A stretch of 64,000 bases of DNA from positions 14,673 through 78,672 of the forward strand of contig NZ_CAMLDL010000012.1 in NCBI RefSeq assembly GCF_946478955.1. The letters run 5' to 3'. The translations under genes were made by a program, and so were the position numbers. Each line of letters starts with the position of its first letter. Position 1 is the first letter of the stretch. The notes beneath the pieces are model-generated. The model was not told the DNA's origin and ran no database searches. It worked only from the letters and a program-made list of their open reading frames with translations. This DNA comes from an uncultured Sphingomonas sp. Its GTDB lineage: Bacteria > Pseudomonadota > Alphaproteobacteria > Sphingomonadales > Sphingomonadaceae. Positions 63,946-64,000 of the stretch are shown one piece after another.

Positions 63946-64000
<55 letters not shown>

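Overview
The window reads as a contiguous piece of chromosome from an alphaproteobacterium, most probably a member of the Sphingomonadales. The evidence is high GC content, the gene families present (type I cytochrome c maturation, TonB-dependent receptors with typical sphingomonad plug sequences, tandem Kup transporters, ParA/RHH and SPOR proteins), and two promoter matches of the EcfG general-stress type (GGAAC-N16-CGTT), which are characteristic of this class. It is almost entirely housekeeping. I see no prophage, transposase, integrase, CRISPR array, restriction system or toxin-antitoxin pair. Accessory content is limited to tandem paralogues, small proline-rich genes, REP-like repeats and two probable small RNAs.

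Layout. 1-242: start of a secreted Q/R-rich protein. 455-1583: EcfG-type promoter, hairpin terminator and mtgA. 1584-8858 (minus): proS-lolC-lolD-lipoprotein-dnaE, overlapping or closely spaced. 8988-9165: structured non-coding RNA candidate with its own terminator. 9151-11201: two tandem GT87-type membrane glycosyltransferases. 11367-16419: tRNA-Met, an EcfG-controlled DUF3775 gene, a 2H phosphoesterase and two Kup potassium transporters. 16540-23555: ald, the ccmCDEFGHI cytochrome c maturation operon (without ccmAB) and a Leu/Val/Phe dehydrogenase. 23590-25128: tRNA-His, HIT protein, Crp/Fnr regulator behind nested palindromes, tRNA-Val. 25200-32932: proteostasis block hupB-lon-CPBP-clpX, then pit-DUF47-Nudix, then clpP. 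33103-38886: TonB receptor, GT2, trigger factor, tRNA-Leu. 38999-44349: two overlapping proline-rich micro-genes, PafA-like phosphatase and gatBAC with two inverted REP-like pairs. 44389-48684: DUF4153 membrane protein, DUF3089 hydrolase, ruvX, pyrB. 48691-52597: ParA-RHH-TPR/SPOR operon with a divergent Sel1/SPOR gene. 52594-58154: serB, miaA, an ilvC homologue, a 56-aa protein, an outer-membrane barrel, mutL. 58309-63837: mreBCD-mrdA-rodA elongasome operon. 63946-end: partial tRNA-Lys.

How the genes fit together. Several blocks serve envelope growth and division: mtgA, mreBCD/PBP2/RodA, LolCD, two SPOR-domain proteins and an orphan ParA with an RHH partner. A second theme is protein quality control (trigger factor, Lon, ClpX, ClpP, HU).

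No wholly new system is proven. The best candidates for undescribed biology are the ParA/RHH/SPOR operon with its TGACG repeats, the structured RNA beside proS, the EcfG promoter-terminator unit before mtgA, the Nudix-DUF47 reading frame that has no canonical start, and the overlapping proline-rich micro-ORFs. All product names rest on reading protein motifs by eye; no database search was run.
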